Source: Comamonas sp. lk
GTDB taxonomy: Bacteria > Pseudomonadota > Gammaproteobacteria > Burkholderiales > Burkholderiaceae_C
Reading direction: 5' to 3'
Length of the DNA: 64,000 bases
NCBI RefSeq assembly: GCF_900564145.1
Contig: NZ_UOOB01000001.1
Span: forward strand, 1,215,732-1,279,731
Shown: positions 1-7,853 of the stretch, piece by piece
How positions within the stretch are numbered: the first letter of the stretch is position 1
Layout of the letters: each line of letters starts with the position of its first letter
Program-made: the position numbers and the translations under genes
The notes under the pieces: generated by a model
The model's database searches: none
Told to the model about the DNA's origin: nothing
What the model saw: the letters and a program-made list of their open reading frames with translations, nothing else

Positions 1-174
1 GAAAGCGATGCCGACCGCGTGATGCGTGCCGCCATGAGCAAGCTGTTCCGCGAAGAGCCCGATGTGCGTGAAGTGATCAAGCTCAAGGCGATTTACGAGC
101 TACTGGAAACCATCACCGACCGCTGCGAAGACGTGGCCAATCTGATCGAGGGCATCGTCCTCGAGAATTCCTGA
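1..174 (+). CDS. DUF47 / PhoU-like Pit accessory protein, 3' end only
   Basis: Only the last 57 codons and the TGA stop are inside the window; the start lies upstream. The C-terminal peptide contains YELLETITDRCEDVANLIEG, the typical end of DUF47 (PhoU-related) helical proteins, with acidic and charged residues spaced along the last helix. In many bacteria this family is encoded directly upstream of a Pit-type phosphate transporter and is thought to modulate it. Here the stop is 19 bp before the pit start, so the two are almost certainly co-transcribed. Function beyond a Pit partner role is inference. Confidence 0.85.
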   Translation, partial: ESDADRVMRAAMSKLFREEPDVREVIKLKAIYELLETITDRCEDVANLIEGIVLENS

Positions 175-193
175 TTCTCGCGGGAGCTGGAAA

Positions 194-1204
194 ATGGAAT
201 CCGTACAAGCAGCCCTTTGGGTTGTGATCTTGTTGGTTGTGCTCGCCTTGCTGTTCGATTTCATGAACGGCTTTCACGACGCAGCCAACTCCATTGCTAC
301 CGTGGTTTCCACGGGAGTGCTCAAGCCCACGCAAGCCGTGTTGTTTGCGGCTTTCTTCAATGTCGTCGCGATTTTTGTCTTCCACCTCAGTGTGGCGGCA
401 ACCGTTGGCAAGGGCATTGTTCAACCCGGCATTGTGGATACCCATGTGGTGTTCGGTGCACTGGTGGGCGCCATCGCCTGGAACATCATCACCTGGATTT
501 ACGGCATCCCCAGCAGCTCTTCGCATGCGCTGATCGGCGGTATCGTCGGTGCGGTGATTGCCAAGGCCGGTGCTGGTGCGCTGATCGCCAGCGGTATCTG
601 GAAGACCGTGGCTTTCATCTTCGTCTCGCCTGTGCTGGGTTACCTGCTGGGCTCGTTGATGATGGTGCTGGTGGCCTGGGTTTGCCGCCGCGCAAGCCCC
701 AATCGTGTGGACAAGTGGTTTCGTCGTCTGCAGCTGGTCTCGGCCGGCGCCTATAGCCTGGGTCACGGCGGCAATGATGCGCAAAAGACCATCGGCATCA
801 TCTGGCTGCTGCTGATTGCGACCGGATACGCCAATGCGGCGGATGCCGAACCGCCCACCTGGACCATCATCAGCTGCTATCTGGCCATTGGTATGGGCAC
901 GATGTTTGGCGGCTGGCGCATTGTCAAGACCATGGGTCAGAAGATCACCAAGCTCAAGCCTGTGGGCGGCTTCTGTGCCGAAAGCGGTGGTGCATTGACA
1001 CTGTTTCTGGCCACCTTCCTGGGCGTGCCGGTTTCGACTACCCACACCATCACGGGTGCCATCGTCGGTGTGGGCTCCACACAGCGTGCCAGTGCCGTGC
1101 GCTGGGGCGTGGCGGGCAATATCGTCTGGGCCTGGGTTCTGACGATTCCTGCCAGCGCTTTCGTGGCCTCCATTGCCTACTGGTTGAGCCTGCAACTGTT
1201 CTGA
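194..1204 (+). CDS. pit: Pit-family inorganic phosphate transporter
   Basis: Low-affinity, proton-coupled inorganic phosphate (probably metal-phosphate) permease of the inner membrane. The 336-residue protein is hydrophobic throughout and carries the duplicated PF01384 signature: FMNGFHDAANS near residues 23-33 and GHGGNDAQKT near residues 190-199, each with the conserved Asp/Asn of the transport path. Its length is at the short end for the family (E. coli PitA is about 500 residues), matching the compact Pit form usually paired with DUF47 proteins. It follows such a gene by 19 bp and is closed by a strong hairpin terminator about 70 bp downstream. Confidence in family is very high; whether it prefers Pi or metal-Pi complexes cannot be read from sequence. 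Confidence 0.95.
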   Translation: MESVQAALWVVILLVVLALLFDFMNGFHDAANSIATVVSTGVLKPTQAVLFAAFFNVVAIFVFHLSVAATVGKGIVQPGIVDTHVVFGALVGAIAWNIITWIYGIPSSSSHALIGGIVGAVIAKAGAGALIASGIWKTVAFIFVSPVLGYLLGSLMMVLVAWVCRRASPNRVDKWFRRLQLVSAGAYSLGHGGNDAQKTIGIIWLLLIATGYANAADAEPPTWTIISCYLAIGMGTMFGGWRIVKTMGQKITKLKPVGGFCAESGGALTLFLATFLGVPVSTTHTITGAIVGVGSTQRASAVRWGVAGNIVWAWVLTIPASAFVASIAYWLSLQLF

Positions 1205-1213
1205 TGAACTTTT

Positions 1214-1253
1214 AGATTGATAGCTGAAAGCGTAGATCTTTAAAGGGCTGCAG
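1214..1253 (+). repeat. Degenerate copy of dispersed Comamonadaceae-type repeat
   Basis: The segment reads GATTGATAGCTGAAAGCG followed by a purine/T-rich arm. It shares the TTGATAGCT...GCG core with the copies at 8851 and 37148. It lies between the pit stop and its terminator. Degenerate, so confidence is modest. Confidence 0.4.
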
Positions 1254-1274
1254 CTTGATCGGCTTGAAAAGATC

Positions 1275-1302
1275 AAAGGCTTCGCGAATGCGAAGCCTTT
1301 TT
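1275..1302 (+). terminator. Rho-independent terminator after pit
   Basis: A perfect 10-bp stem (AAAGGCTTCG / CGAAGCCTTT) with a 6-nt loop runs into a T tract. It sits about 70 bp after pit and also faces the converging gene on the minus strand. Confidence 0.9.
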
Positions 1303-1331
1303 CATTGGGGCGCTGATTGAGGCCTGACCTG

Positions 1332-3116
1332 TCAGCCCGCCAGCAGCGGGTCGCTTCTGTGAGTCGGCTTGCTGTACAGCAGGGACTTGAGCTGGCTGGC
1401 TGGCACGGGAACGCTGAACAGATAGCCCAGAAACTGTTGGCAATCGTTTTGCATCAGCAAGGCGCGCTGCTCCAGCGTCTCTACGCCGCTGGCCACGATC
1501 TGTATCTTCAGTTGCTTGGCCATCACTATGGCCGCTTGCATGGCGGCCTCGCTGGCGTTGTTCGGGCCCAGTCTTTGCACCAGGGATTGAGAAATCTTGA
1601 GCTGGAACAGCGGCAGCTGCATCAGCAGATTCTGTGAAGTGGGCATTGCGCCAAAGTCATCGAGAGACAGGCGTATGCCGCCAGCGGCCAATTGGCGCAA
1701 TGTCTGCAGATTGTCGTGCGTGGCGTTTTGCAGCTGGGCTGCAGAAAACTCCAGCAACAACTGCCGGGGGGCGATGCCGCAGAGCTTAACGATCTGCTCG
1801 ACCTGGTTGGCAAAGTCTGCTTGCTGCAACTGCAGCAGGCTGATGTTGACGGCAACGGGAAGAGCACATAGCTGCGGGTCATTTTTCCATAGCGCGATCT
1901 GCTCGCACACGGTCTGAATCACCCATAGCCCCAGGGGAACAATGATGCCGCTTTCCTCTGCCACGGTGATGAACATGCGGGGCGGCACCACGCCGCGCTT
2001 GGGTTGGTGCCAGCGGAGCAGGGCTTCCAGGCCGGTCATTTCACCTTGCTGGGAGTACTGGGGCTGGTACTGCATCTGGAACTGCCCCAGACGCAGGGCT
2101 TCACGCAGTTCCTGCTCCATCTGCTGGCGCTGCGCCGGCAATTGCGGCTCGGGCTTGAAGAAGTGCAAGCCCTTGGGATCCTCGTCGCGCAGCTTGTACA
2201 TGGCGGCTTCGGCCTGGCTCAGCAGCTCGGTGGCGGAGCGTGAATGCGGCCCAAACAGCGTGGCTCCGATATGGGCTTGCAGCGGCTGGCTGCGGCCGTT
2301 GACGAGATAGGGTGCACCCAGGCTCTCGAGCAGCCGTTCGCCCATGCGCTCGACCAGCAATTGGGCAAGCTCCACATCGGGTGAGAGGTCCGAAATCATG
2401 ATGACGAAATGCGCTTCGTCCACGCGCGCAACCGTGTCGTTGGCCCGCACGCAGCCCAACAGGCGCTGGGTGATCTCCGCCACCAGGCCGGCGATGACTT
2501 CGGTCGCAGCCCCTTGAGTGACGGCCTTGAGCGGCTGCAGATCAATGTTGAGCAAGGCGCCACGCCAGCCAGTGCGCTCGGACTGGATCATGGCGTGAGA
2601 GATGCGATCCAGCAGCAATCTGCGGTTGGGGAGGTTGGAGAGCGAGTCGAAAAAGGCCAGGCTATCGCTGTGTTGTTGGGCTATGGTGCGGTAAGTGATG
2701 AGCGTGTAGCCGGCAGACAGCGCGCTGGCCGCCAGGGTGATGCCACGACCGTCGGGCAGTTGTTGCTCCAGGCTGGTCTGCTGCTTGGCAAGCAACAGGC
2801 GGTGGGCATTGCTCAATGCACCGAGTTGCGCAATCGTGCTGCTGTGCTGGCTGGGGATGGTTTGGGTGAACTGCAGCAAGCTCTCAAAGGCCACCCCTGT
2901 TCTGACCAGCGGCGACAGCCAGGGGAAAAGGCGTAGATAGCCTTCGTTCCAGCGCTGAACACGATTTTGCGAATCCAGCAGCACATAGCCGCTGGCAGCC
3001 TGTTCCAGAATGCGAAACAGCTGCTCTCCGTAAGCGCCTACCAATCCCGTGGCCGCAGAAAAGCTGGTGGGCGTGCTGGCGTCAGCTGTACAGGGCTTGT
3101 CATGGGGTGCTTGCAT
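1332..3116 (-). CDS. PAS-GGDEF-EAL protein with degenerate catalytic motifs
   Basis: Cytoplasmic cyclic-di-GMP-type regulatory protein of 594 residues: an N-terminal PAS-like segment (about 30-145), a GGDEF domain (about 165-320) and an EAL domain (about 340-585). No membrane segment is visible. The start at 3116 was chosen over one 33 codons upstream because AAGAGG precedes it by about 6 nt. Both active sites look damaged. The GGDEF signature is replaced by DEAHF (residues 233-237). The EAL motif itself is intact (LEALLRW, EAL at 364-366) and DDFG is present, but the usual LExTES is LEFSAA, LKID is LKIS, AEGVE is ASGVE, and the QGY near the end is LGY. I infer that it binds rather than makes or cleaves c-di-GMP, or acts through protein contacts. 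It converges on pit. Confidence 0.85.
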   Translation of the reverse strand: MQAPHDKPCTADASTPTSFSAATGLVGAYGEQLFRILEQAASGYVLLDSQNRVQRWNEGYLRLFPWLSPLVRTGVAFESLLQFTQTIPSQHSSTIAQLGALSNAHRLLLAKQQTSLEQQLPDGRGITLAASALSAGYTLITYRTIAQQHSDSLAFFDSLSNLPNRRLLLDRISHAMIQSERTGWRGALLNIDLQPLKAVTQGAATEVIAGLVAEITQRLLGCVRANDTVARVDEAHFVIMISDLSPDVELAQLLVERMGERLLESLGAPYLVNGRSQPLQAHIGATLFGPHSRSATELLSQAEAAMYKLRDEDPKGLHFFKPEPQLPAQRQQMEQELREALRLGQFQMQYQPQYSQQGEMTGLEALLRWHQPKRGVVPPRMFITVAEESGIIVPLGLWVIQTVCEQIALWKNDPQLCALPVAVNISLLQLQQADFANQVEQIVKLCGIAPRQLLLEFSAAQLQNATHDNLQTLRQLAAGGIRLSLDDFGAMPTSQNLLMQLPLFQLKISQSLVQRLGPNNASEAAMQAAIVMAKQLKIQIVASGVETLEQRALLMQNDCQQFLGYLFSVPVPASQLKSLLYSKPTHRSDPLLAG

Positions 3117-3426
3117 GAGAACCTCTTGAAGCAAACATTGGCCGCTGGTGGAAGCTGGTTCGTTTACCGAGGTTGGGTTAGATGAAAACCCGTGATCTAC
3201 CCGAAGGCGATGCACATCAGCTCAGTGCTCGAATCCAGATCTCTGTCTGTGACATTGTGGTTGCATTGAAAACAAATGTGATCAAGGTCGATGCCAAATA
3301 TTTCAAAAAACACAACTGCCTACATGGCAGCTCGCTGAATTCCTACAGTTGTCATCGATTGGACGTGACATTGCGTTTCATGCGGGCCGGCGAAAGTGGC
3401 CGGTTTAAGCTTTCCTAGGCGCGGGC
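3117..3426. other. Intergenic stretch without a convincing gene
   Basis: About 310 bp, more AT-rich than its surroundings, holding the upstream region of the GGDEF-EAL gene. A 78-codon reading frame on the plus strand (3182-3418) has no ribosome-binding site and no recognisable domain. A GC hairpin (CCGGC / GCCGG) near 3390-3410 lacks a T tract. I see no clear sigma-70 promoter. Confidence 0.5.
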
Positions 3427-3912
3427 TCATTGGGAAATTTTGCGTGCCTCTTGCACCTGATATTCAAAGTAGTGCTGAAAGCTGTAGGCAATGCTGGCCA
3501 TCAGCACCGTGGCTCCTACCATCAGCGCGAGCGCCACGCCGAAAATCGTGGCCCAACGGGTCTGGCCTGCAGCGGTTTCTGCTGGCTGGCCGGGATTGAA
3601 ATGCAAGTTCCATTGCCTGATATCGGTCAGCCCATACAGGATGGCGCGCAAGGCGCAGCCTGCCATGCTGAAACCCAGCAGCGGAATCAGAAACCAGCTC
3701 AGCTGATCGTCCTGCCCCAGTTGCTGCACACGCTCTATGCCGTAGATGCCGAGCGCCGTGGGCACCGGCAGCAGCCAGCCCATCCAGTCTCCCAGTCCAT
3801 ACAGATAAAAACGGTGCAAGCCCAGCGGGCCACCCAGAAAAGCCAGCCAGGTGGCCAGAGTTTTGCTTTTGCAGCGAGCAGGGCGTGCGGCAAGGGAGGG
3901 GGTAGAGCTCAT
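3427..3912 (-). CDS. TM2-domain-like small membrane protein
   Basis: A 161-residue protein with about four hydrophobic segments. Near residues 20-40 it has the sequence LAFLGGPLGLHRFYLYG, which matches the TM2-domain pattern (a Gly-Gly-x-x-Gly-x-His-Arg-Phe-Tyr motif between two membrane helices). TM2 proteins are widespread but mostly uncharacterised. A second pair of hydrophobic helices follows, at about residues 70-95 and 120-145. The gene stands alone between the regulator and the acetyltransferase, both on the same strand but with gaps of 80 bp or more, so operon membership is uncertain. No function beyond an inner-membrane location can be supported. Confidence 0.75.
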   Translation of the reverse strand: MSSTPSLAARPARCKSKTLATWLAFLGGPLGLHRFYLYGLGDWMGWLLPVPTALGIYGIERVQQLGQDDQLSWFLIPLLGFSMAGCALRAILYGLTDIRQWNLHFNPGQPAETAAGQTRWATIFGVALALMVGATVLMASIAYSFQHYFEYQVQEARKISQ

Positions 3913-3992
3913 GGCGGGTGGAAGAAAAGCGATCTCGAACAGCGTTCAGGGTTGCGGTATTGCGCCGCGCGAAATTCATTATTCATGTCGCT

Positions 3993-4517
3993 TTATTCTG
4001 GGCAAGAGCTATCTCCCTCACCCAGGCTCTTGTCCATCATCACGATGTCCAGCCAGCGGCCGAATTTCCATCCCGCGCTTGATAGCTTGCCTGCATGGCT
4101 GAAACCGCTGCCGGCGTGTACGCCAATGGAGGCTGCGTTGCCGCTGTCTCCGATGACGGCAATCAGTTTGCGTACGCCGACGGCTTGGCAGGCCTCGCAC
4201 AGCGCATGGAGCAGCAGTGCGCCAATTCCTTGGCCACGCGCGGACTCGGCCACGTAAATCGAGTCTTCAGCAGAAAATCGATAGGCCGGCCGAGGCTTGA
4301 ACCAGTTGGCATAAGCGTAGCCCAGCACCTGGCCCGTCTCATCGACGGCCACCAGATAGGGCAGGCCTTTGTCGAGCACCTCCTGGCGGCGGCGGCTCAT
4401 TTCGGCGTCAGAGGGCGGTTCGACCTCGAAAGTGCCTGTGCTGTTGAGAACGTGATGCCGATAAATGGCGGTGATGGCCGCGATATCCTGCTCGCAGGCG
4501 GGTCGAATGATGGGCAT
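3993..4517 (-). CDS. GNAT N-acetyltransferase, phosphinothricin/methionine-sulfoximine type
   Basis: Transfers an acetyl group from acetyl-CoA to an amino group. The 174-residue protein has the GNAT acetyl-CoA loop RGQGIGALLL near residues 95-104, plus TGTFE near residue 27 and IYRHHVLN near residue 18, both typical of the phosphinothricin / L-methionine sulfoximine acetyltransferase subfamily (PAT, MddA/YncA-like). The expected glycine-rich turn and a GFSHAG segment follow. Such chromosomal enzymes usually act on methionine sulfoximine or related amino-acid analogues, but the natural substrate here is unknown. It diverges from rpsP, whose promoter begins at its start codon. Confidence 0.85.
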   Translation of the reverse strand: MPIIRPACEQDIAAITAIYRHHVLNSTGTFEVEPPSDAEMSRRRQEVLDKGLPYLVAVDETGQVLGYAYANWFKPRPAYRFSAEDSIYVAESARGQGIGALLLHALCEACQAVGVRKLIAVIGDSGNAASIGVHAGSGFSHAGKLSSAGWKFGRWLDIVMMDKSLGEGDSSCPE

Positions 4518-4539
4518 GAATTCTCAAACTCGATATAAT
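4511..4539 (+). promoter_or_regulatory. Candidate sigma-70 promoter of the rpsP operon
   Basis: TGGGCA (4511-4516), a 17-bp spacer and a perfect TATAAT (4534-4539). It lies about 120 bp upstream of rpsP, overlaps the start of the divergent acetyltransferase gene, and is the best sigma-70 match in this gap. Confidence 0.65.
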
Positions 4540-4660
4540 CGCGTGTTTTACGGCGTGTCGCTGGCCGGGTGGCCATGTCGCGTGTCTCAAACGTCGCAAG
4601 AAAACCTGCGCGGGAGTGCACACTTTTATAGCACTGCCGTGACCACCCAAAGGAAAAATC

Positions 4661-4915
4661 ATGGTTGTTATTCGACTGTCTCGCGGCGGCTCCAAGGCTC
4701 GCCCGTTCTACAACATCGTTGCTGCTGACAAGCGCGTTCGTCGCGATGGCGCTTTCATCGAGCGTCTGGGTTTCTACAACCCCAGCGCCCGTGGCGCTGA
4801 AGAAGGCCTGCGTGTTGTCCTGGATCGCGTGAACTATTGGAAGAGCGTGGGTGCCCAAGCTTCCGATACCGCTGAACGCCTGATCAAGGAAGCTGCAAAG
4901 AAGGTTGCTGCCTAA
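4661..4915 (+). CDS. rpsP: 30S ribosomal protein S16
   Basis: Small-subunit ribosomal protein that binds 16S rRNA in the body of the 30S particle. The 84-residue length is normal, and the N-terminus [20 protein letters not shown] together with DKRVRRDG and ERLGFYNP is diagnostic. An AAAGGAAAAATC ribosome-binding site precedes the ATG. It is the first gene of the classic rpsP-rimM-trmD-rplS operon, preceded by a TATAAT promoter and followed by a strong hairpin that probably lowers expression of the genes behind it. Confidence 0.98.
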   Translation: MVVIRLSRGGSKARPFYNIVAADKRVRRDGAFIERLGFYNPSARGAEEGLRVVLDRVNYWKSVGAQASDTAERLIKEAAKKVAA

Positions 4916-4951
4916 TTTTTAGGTTGCTGCCCTCAAGGCAATTCCATTAAG

Positions 4952-4987
4952 CGGGTTCCGTCAGCTTGTCTGACGGAGCCCGTTTTT
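4952..4987 (+). terminator. Intra-operon terminator/attenuator between rpsP and rimM
   Basis: A 13-bp stem (CGGGTTCCGTCAG / CTGACGGAGCCCG, one G-U pair), a 5-nt loop and TTTTT. Read-through would set the ratio of S16 to RimM/TrmD. Its position argues against the upstream in-frame rimM start at 4966, which would lie in the loop. Confidence 0.85.
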
Positions 4988-5022
4988 CATTGTTTTCCCG
5001 ATTGATTATTCTGACCAAAGCC

Positions 5023-5592
5023 ATGAGCCACATGCCCGCCCTTGAAGCCACAACCCTGCCTGCTGATGCGGTGGAGGTAGGACGCATTGCTGATGCCTGG
5101 GGTATCAAAGGCTGGTTCAAGGTCATGGCCTTCAGCAGCGACCCCGAAGCGCTGTTTGCGGCCAAGGAATGGTTTTTGCAGCCTGCTGAAAAAGGCGCCA
5201 AGCAGTTCACCGGCACGGTGTTGCTGCCCGTCAAGCAGGCTCGTGTGCACTCCGACACCATCGTCGCTGCCTCGCCTGTGGTGGAAGACCGAAATACGGC
5301 CGAAGCCCTGCGCGGTGCCCGTGTGTTTGTGGCACGTGAGCATTTCCCCAAGACCGATGACGGCGAGTACTACTGGGTAGACCTGCTGGGCCTGTCGGTG
5401 GTGAACCGCGAAGGCGTGGCCCTGGGCGTGGTCAGGGATTTGCTGTCCACCGGCCCGCAAACGGTGCTGATCCTGGGTTACGAACAAGACGGCAAGGAGC
5501 AGGAGCGCCTGATTCCATTTGTTGACGCCTATGTGGATTCCGTGGACTTGCCCGGCAAGACCATCGTGGCCGACTGGCAAGCCGACTACTGA
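5023..5592 (+). CDS. rimM: 16S rRNA processing/maturation factor RimM
   Basis: Assembly factor for the 30S head; binds S19 and helps mature 16S rRNA helices 31 and 33b. The 189-residue form starts at the ATG at 5023 (MSHMPALEA...); an in-frame ATG at 4966 lies inside the terminator hairpin and is unlikely. The N-terminal RimM barrel contains VGRIADAWGIKGWFKV, and the PRC-barrel part contains EYYWVDLLGLSVVN and the C-terminal IPFVDAYVDSVDL. It sits between rpsP and trmD as in most proteobacteria. The ribosome-binding site is weak, consistent with low expression relative to S16. Confidence 0.95.
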   Translation: MSHMPALEATTLPADAVEVGRIADAWGIKGWFKVMAFSSDPEALFAAKEWFLQPAEKGAKQFTGTVLLPVKQARVHSDTIVAASPVVEDRNTAEALRGARVFVAREHFPKTDDGEYYWVDLLGLSVVNREGVALGVVRDLLSTGPQTVLILGYEQDGKEQERLIPFVDAYVDSVDLPGKTIVADWQADY

Positions 5593-5613
5593 GATTGAAT
5601 GCGTTTTGCTATT

Positions 5614-5640
5614 AATTGAATAGCTTCTGACGCTTATAAA
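5614..5640 (+). repeat. Short copy of dispersed repeat between rimM and trmD
   Basis: AATTGAATAGCTTCTGACGCTTATAAA-like sequence matching the left half of the repeat family (TTTGATAGCT-x-GCGCTT). It fills most of the gap between rimM and trmD, so it is carried in the operon mRNA. Confidence 0.5.
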
Positions 5641-5642
5641 AC

Positions 5643-6422
5643 ATGCGCTTTGACATCATTACCCTGTTTCCCGAGTTGTTCGCCCCGTTTCTGGAAAGCG
5701 GGGTAACGCGTCGCGCCTACAGCTCTGGCCAGGTTGCGGTGCACTTGTGGAATCCGCGTGATTACGCCGAAGGCAACTACCGCCGTGTGGACGATCGCCC
5801 GTTTGGCGGCGGCCCTGGCATGGTGATGATGGCCGAGCCGCTGCTGCATTGCCTTGAAGCCATACGCGCTGCCCGTGCCGCAGAAGATGCGCAAGAGCAG
5901 CTTGAGCCCGCGCCGCTGCTGCTGTTCTCTCCCATTGGCACCACGCTCAAGCACGAGGTGGTGGCGCAGTGGGCCGAGAGCCGAGGTGCCGTGCTGCTGT
6001 GTGGGCGCTACGAAGGCATTGACCAGCGCTTTATCGATACCTATGTCAGCCATCAGCTGAGTCTGGGCGACTTTGTGCTGTCCGGCGGCGAGCTGGCGGC
6101 CATGGTGCTGCTGGACTCGCTGGCGCGTCTGCAGCCCGGCGTGCTCAACGATGAAGGCAGTTTTCAGCAAGACAGCTTCAATCCGGCCCTTGATGGCCTG
6201 CTGGACTGCCCGCATTACACCCGCCCCGAAGTCTGGAACGGCCAGGCAGTTCCACCCGAACTGTTGTCTGGTCACCACGCACATATAGAGCGCTGGAGGC
6301 GTGATCAGCGCCTGCGCATCACCGCCTCCCACCGGCCTGAGCTGATCGTGCAGGCGCGCGAAAAAGGCTTGCTGAATGCCAAAGACGAAGGGTTTTTGGC
6401 AAAAAACGCGCCCAAGCTATAA
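5643..6422 (+). CDS. trmD: tRNA (guanine-N1)-methyltransferase TrmD
   Basis: SAM-dependent SPOUT methyltransferase that makes m1G37 in tRNAs reading CNN codons, preventing +1 frameshifting. The 259-residue protein begins MRFDIITLFPELFAPFLESG, has the RVDDRPFGGGPGMVM signature around residues 48-63, and the SPOUT trefoil-knot motifs LLCGRYEGIDQR and SLGDFVLSGGELAAM. Third gene of the rpsP operon. Its stop codon overlaps a candidate promoter for rplS. Confidence 0.98.
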   Translation: MRFDIITLFPELFAPFLESGVTRRAYSSGQVAVHLWNPRDYAEGNYRRVDDRPFGGGPGMVMMAEPLLHCLEAIRAARAAEDAQEQLEPAPLLLFSPIGTTLKHEVVAQWAESRGAVLLCGRYEGIDQRFIDTYVSHQLSLGDFVLSGGELAAMVLLDSLARLQPGVLNDEGSFQQDSFNPALDGLLDCPHYTRPEVWNGQAVPPELLSGHHAHIERWRRDQRLRITASHRPELIVQAREKGLLNAKDEGFLAKNAPKL

Positions 6423-6423
6423 T
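6396..6423 (+). promoter_or_regulatory. Candidate internal promoter for rplS
   Basis: TTGGCA (6396-6401, five of six to consensus), 16-bp spacer and a perfect TATAAT (6418-6423) that overlaps the trmD stop codon. It would give rplS its own promoter with a leader of about 130 nt. Confidence 0.6.
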
Positions 6424-6563
6424 CCCAGGCTCTTTGATCCTCTATCCGGCCGCTGCAAGGAGCGAAGCTGTCTGCCTCGAGCAAGCAACTTTGAATGCAG
6501 CCATGGCGTCAATCCCGGCGCTTGCCAATTCTGGCGCGGACAAGATCAAGGTGGATGAAAATC

Positions 6564-6950
6564 ATGAACCTGATCCAGACTCTCGAGCAAGAAGAAATCG
6601 CTCGCCTGAACAAGACCATCCCCGAATTCGCCCCCGGTGACACCGTCATCGTGAGCGTGAATGTGGTGGAAGGCAGCCGTAAGCGCGTTCAAGCTTACGA
6701 AGGCGTGGTGATTGCCAAGCGTAATCGCGGCCTGAACAGCGGCTTCACAGTGCGCAAGATCTCCAGCGGTGAAGGCGTGGAACGTACGTTCCAAACCTAC
6801 TCCCCCCTGATCGCCGGCATCGAAGTCAAGCGTCGCGGCGATGTGCGCCGTGCCAAGCTGTACTACCTGCGTGAACGTAGCGGCAAGTCTGCTCGTATCA
6901 AGGAAAAGCTGCCTTCGCGCGTCAACAAGGCTGCTGCAACAGCAGCTTAA
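6564..6950 (+). CDS. rplS: 50S ribosomal protein L19
   Basis: Large-subunit protein at the 30S-50S interface. The start at 6564 gives [20 protein letters not shown], the usual L19 N-terminus, preceded by AAGGTGG; earlier in-frame codons are not supported. The 128-residue length is normal, with the conserved core [20 protein letters not shown] and the C-terminal [19 protein letters not shown]. Last gene of the rpsP operon, with its own candidate promoter in the end of trmD and a strong terminator about 60 bp downstream. Confidence 0.98.
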   Translation: MNLIQTLEQEEIARLNKTIPEFAPGDTVIVSVNVVEGSRKRVQAYEGVVIAKRNRGLNSGFTVRKISSGEGVERTFQTYSPLIAGIEVKRRGDVRRAKLYYLRERSGKSARIKEKLPSRVNKAAATAA

Positions 6951-7007
6951 TTGCGCGCGATGCGTGGGAGACAGGGCGCAAGCCCCGTTGGCCCACGCTA
7001 GGAAGCG

Positions 7008-7042
7008 AAAGCCGCTACAGTTTGTCTGTAGCGGCTTTTTTT
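7008..7042 (+). terminator. Rho-independent terminator after rplS
   Basis: A 13-bp stem (AAAGCCGCTACAG / CTGTAGCGGCTTT) with a TTTGT loop, followed by a T tract. It marks the end of the ribosomal operon. Confidence 0.92.
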
Positions 7043-7083
7043 ATTCCCCATCTTCATGGCTGGTGGTTTTCAACCTTGCACGC

Positions 7084-7806
7084 ATGCCCACTTCTGCTCC
7101 CTCTCTTTTGGCGGTTTCTGGCGCCGAGATCCCGCGCTATACCGGTATCACCGATCCTCGTCAGGCACCACTGATTGGCATAGACAGCGGCCTGCCGGCG
7201 GTTCCTGCGGCGCAACAGACGCCCCAGGCCTTGCGCCAGCGCTTTGCCCAGCCGCCTCTGTGGCAGCCCGAGGACATGCTTGAAAAGCGCTTTACCGATC
7301 GTCTGCCTTTCGATGCCGCAGTCTTGGTGCCGATAGTCTTGCGGGAAGAGCCTACGGTGCTACTGACGGTACGCTCTGCCGGACTCTCCACCCACTCCGG
7401 GCAGATTGCCTTTCCTGGCGGCAAACGCGATCCGCAGGATGGCTCGGCCGAAGTCACGGCCGTGCGCGAAGCCCATGAGGAGGTTGGCCTGACCCCCAGA
7501 AATGTGGAGGTGCTGGGGCGGCTGCCGGTCTATGTCACGGGCACGGCTTTTCACATCACGCCGGTGGTGGCGCTGATCCAGCCTCAGCCCAGTTATTTTC
7601 CCAATCCCGGTGAGGTGGCCGATCTGTTCGAGGTGCCGCTGTCGTTCTTGCTCAACCCCGCTCACCACGAACGCCATGGCATGCAATGGCAGGGGGTGGA
7701 TCGAGAGTGGTTTGCCATGCCCTATCAGGACGGGCCGCAGCAGCGCTATATCTGGGGTGCGACGGCGGGCATGCTGCGCAATCTTTACCGTTTTTTATCG
7801 GCCTGA
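7084..7806 (+). CDS. Nudix hydrolase, CoA pyrophosphatase (NudL-like)
   Basis: Predicted to cleave CoA and its derivatives into phosphopantetheine and 3',5'-ADP. The start was set at the ATG at 7084 (MPTSAPSLLAV), downstream of the rplS terminator; the frame is open further upstream but would run through that terminator. The Nudix box runs from FPGGKRDPQDGSAEV to VREAHEEVGL (about residues 115-140), with the REAxEExGL core intact. The flanking pattern LSTHSGQIAFPGGK is typical of the CoA-pyrophosphatase subfamily. 240 residues. Substrate is inferred from subfamily only. Confidence 0.9.
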   Translation: MPTSAPSLLAVSGAEIPRYTGITDPRQAPLIGIDSGLPAVPAAQQTPQALRQRFAQPPLWQPEDMLEKRFTDRLPFDAAVLVPIVLREEPTVLLTVRSAGLSTHSGQIAFPGGKRDPQDGSAEVTAVREAHEEVGLTPRNVEVLGRLPVYVTGTAFHITPVVALIQPQPSYFPNPGEVADLFEVPLSFLLNPAHHERHGMQWQGVDREWFAMPYQDGPQQRYIWGATAGMLRNLYRFLSA

Positions 7807-7853
7807 ATCGGCCGGTGTAACAGGCGGGTAAAACCCGCCGGTATGATGGGCCA

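Noticed and set aside
3182..3418. A 78-codon plus-strand frame
   Set aside because: No ribosome-binding site, no domain; AT-rich upstream region of a divergent gene.
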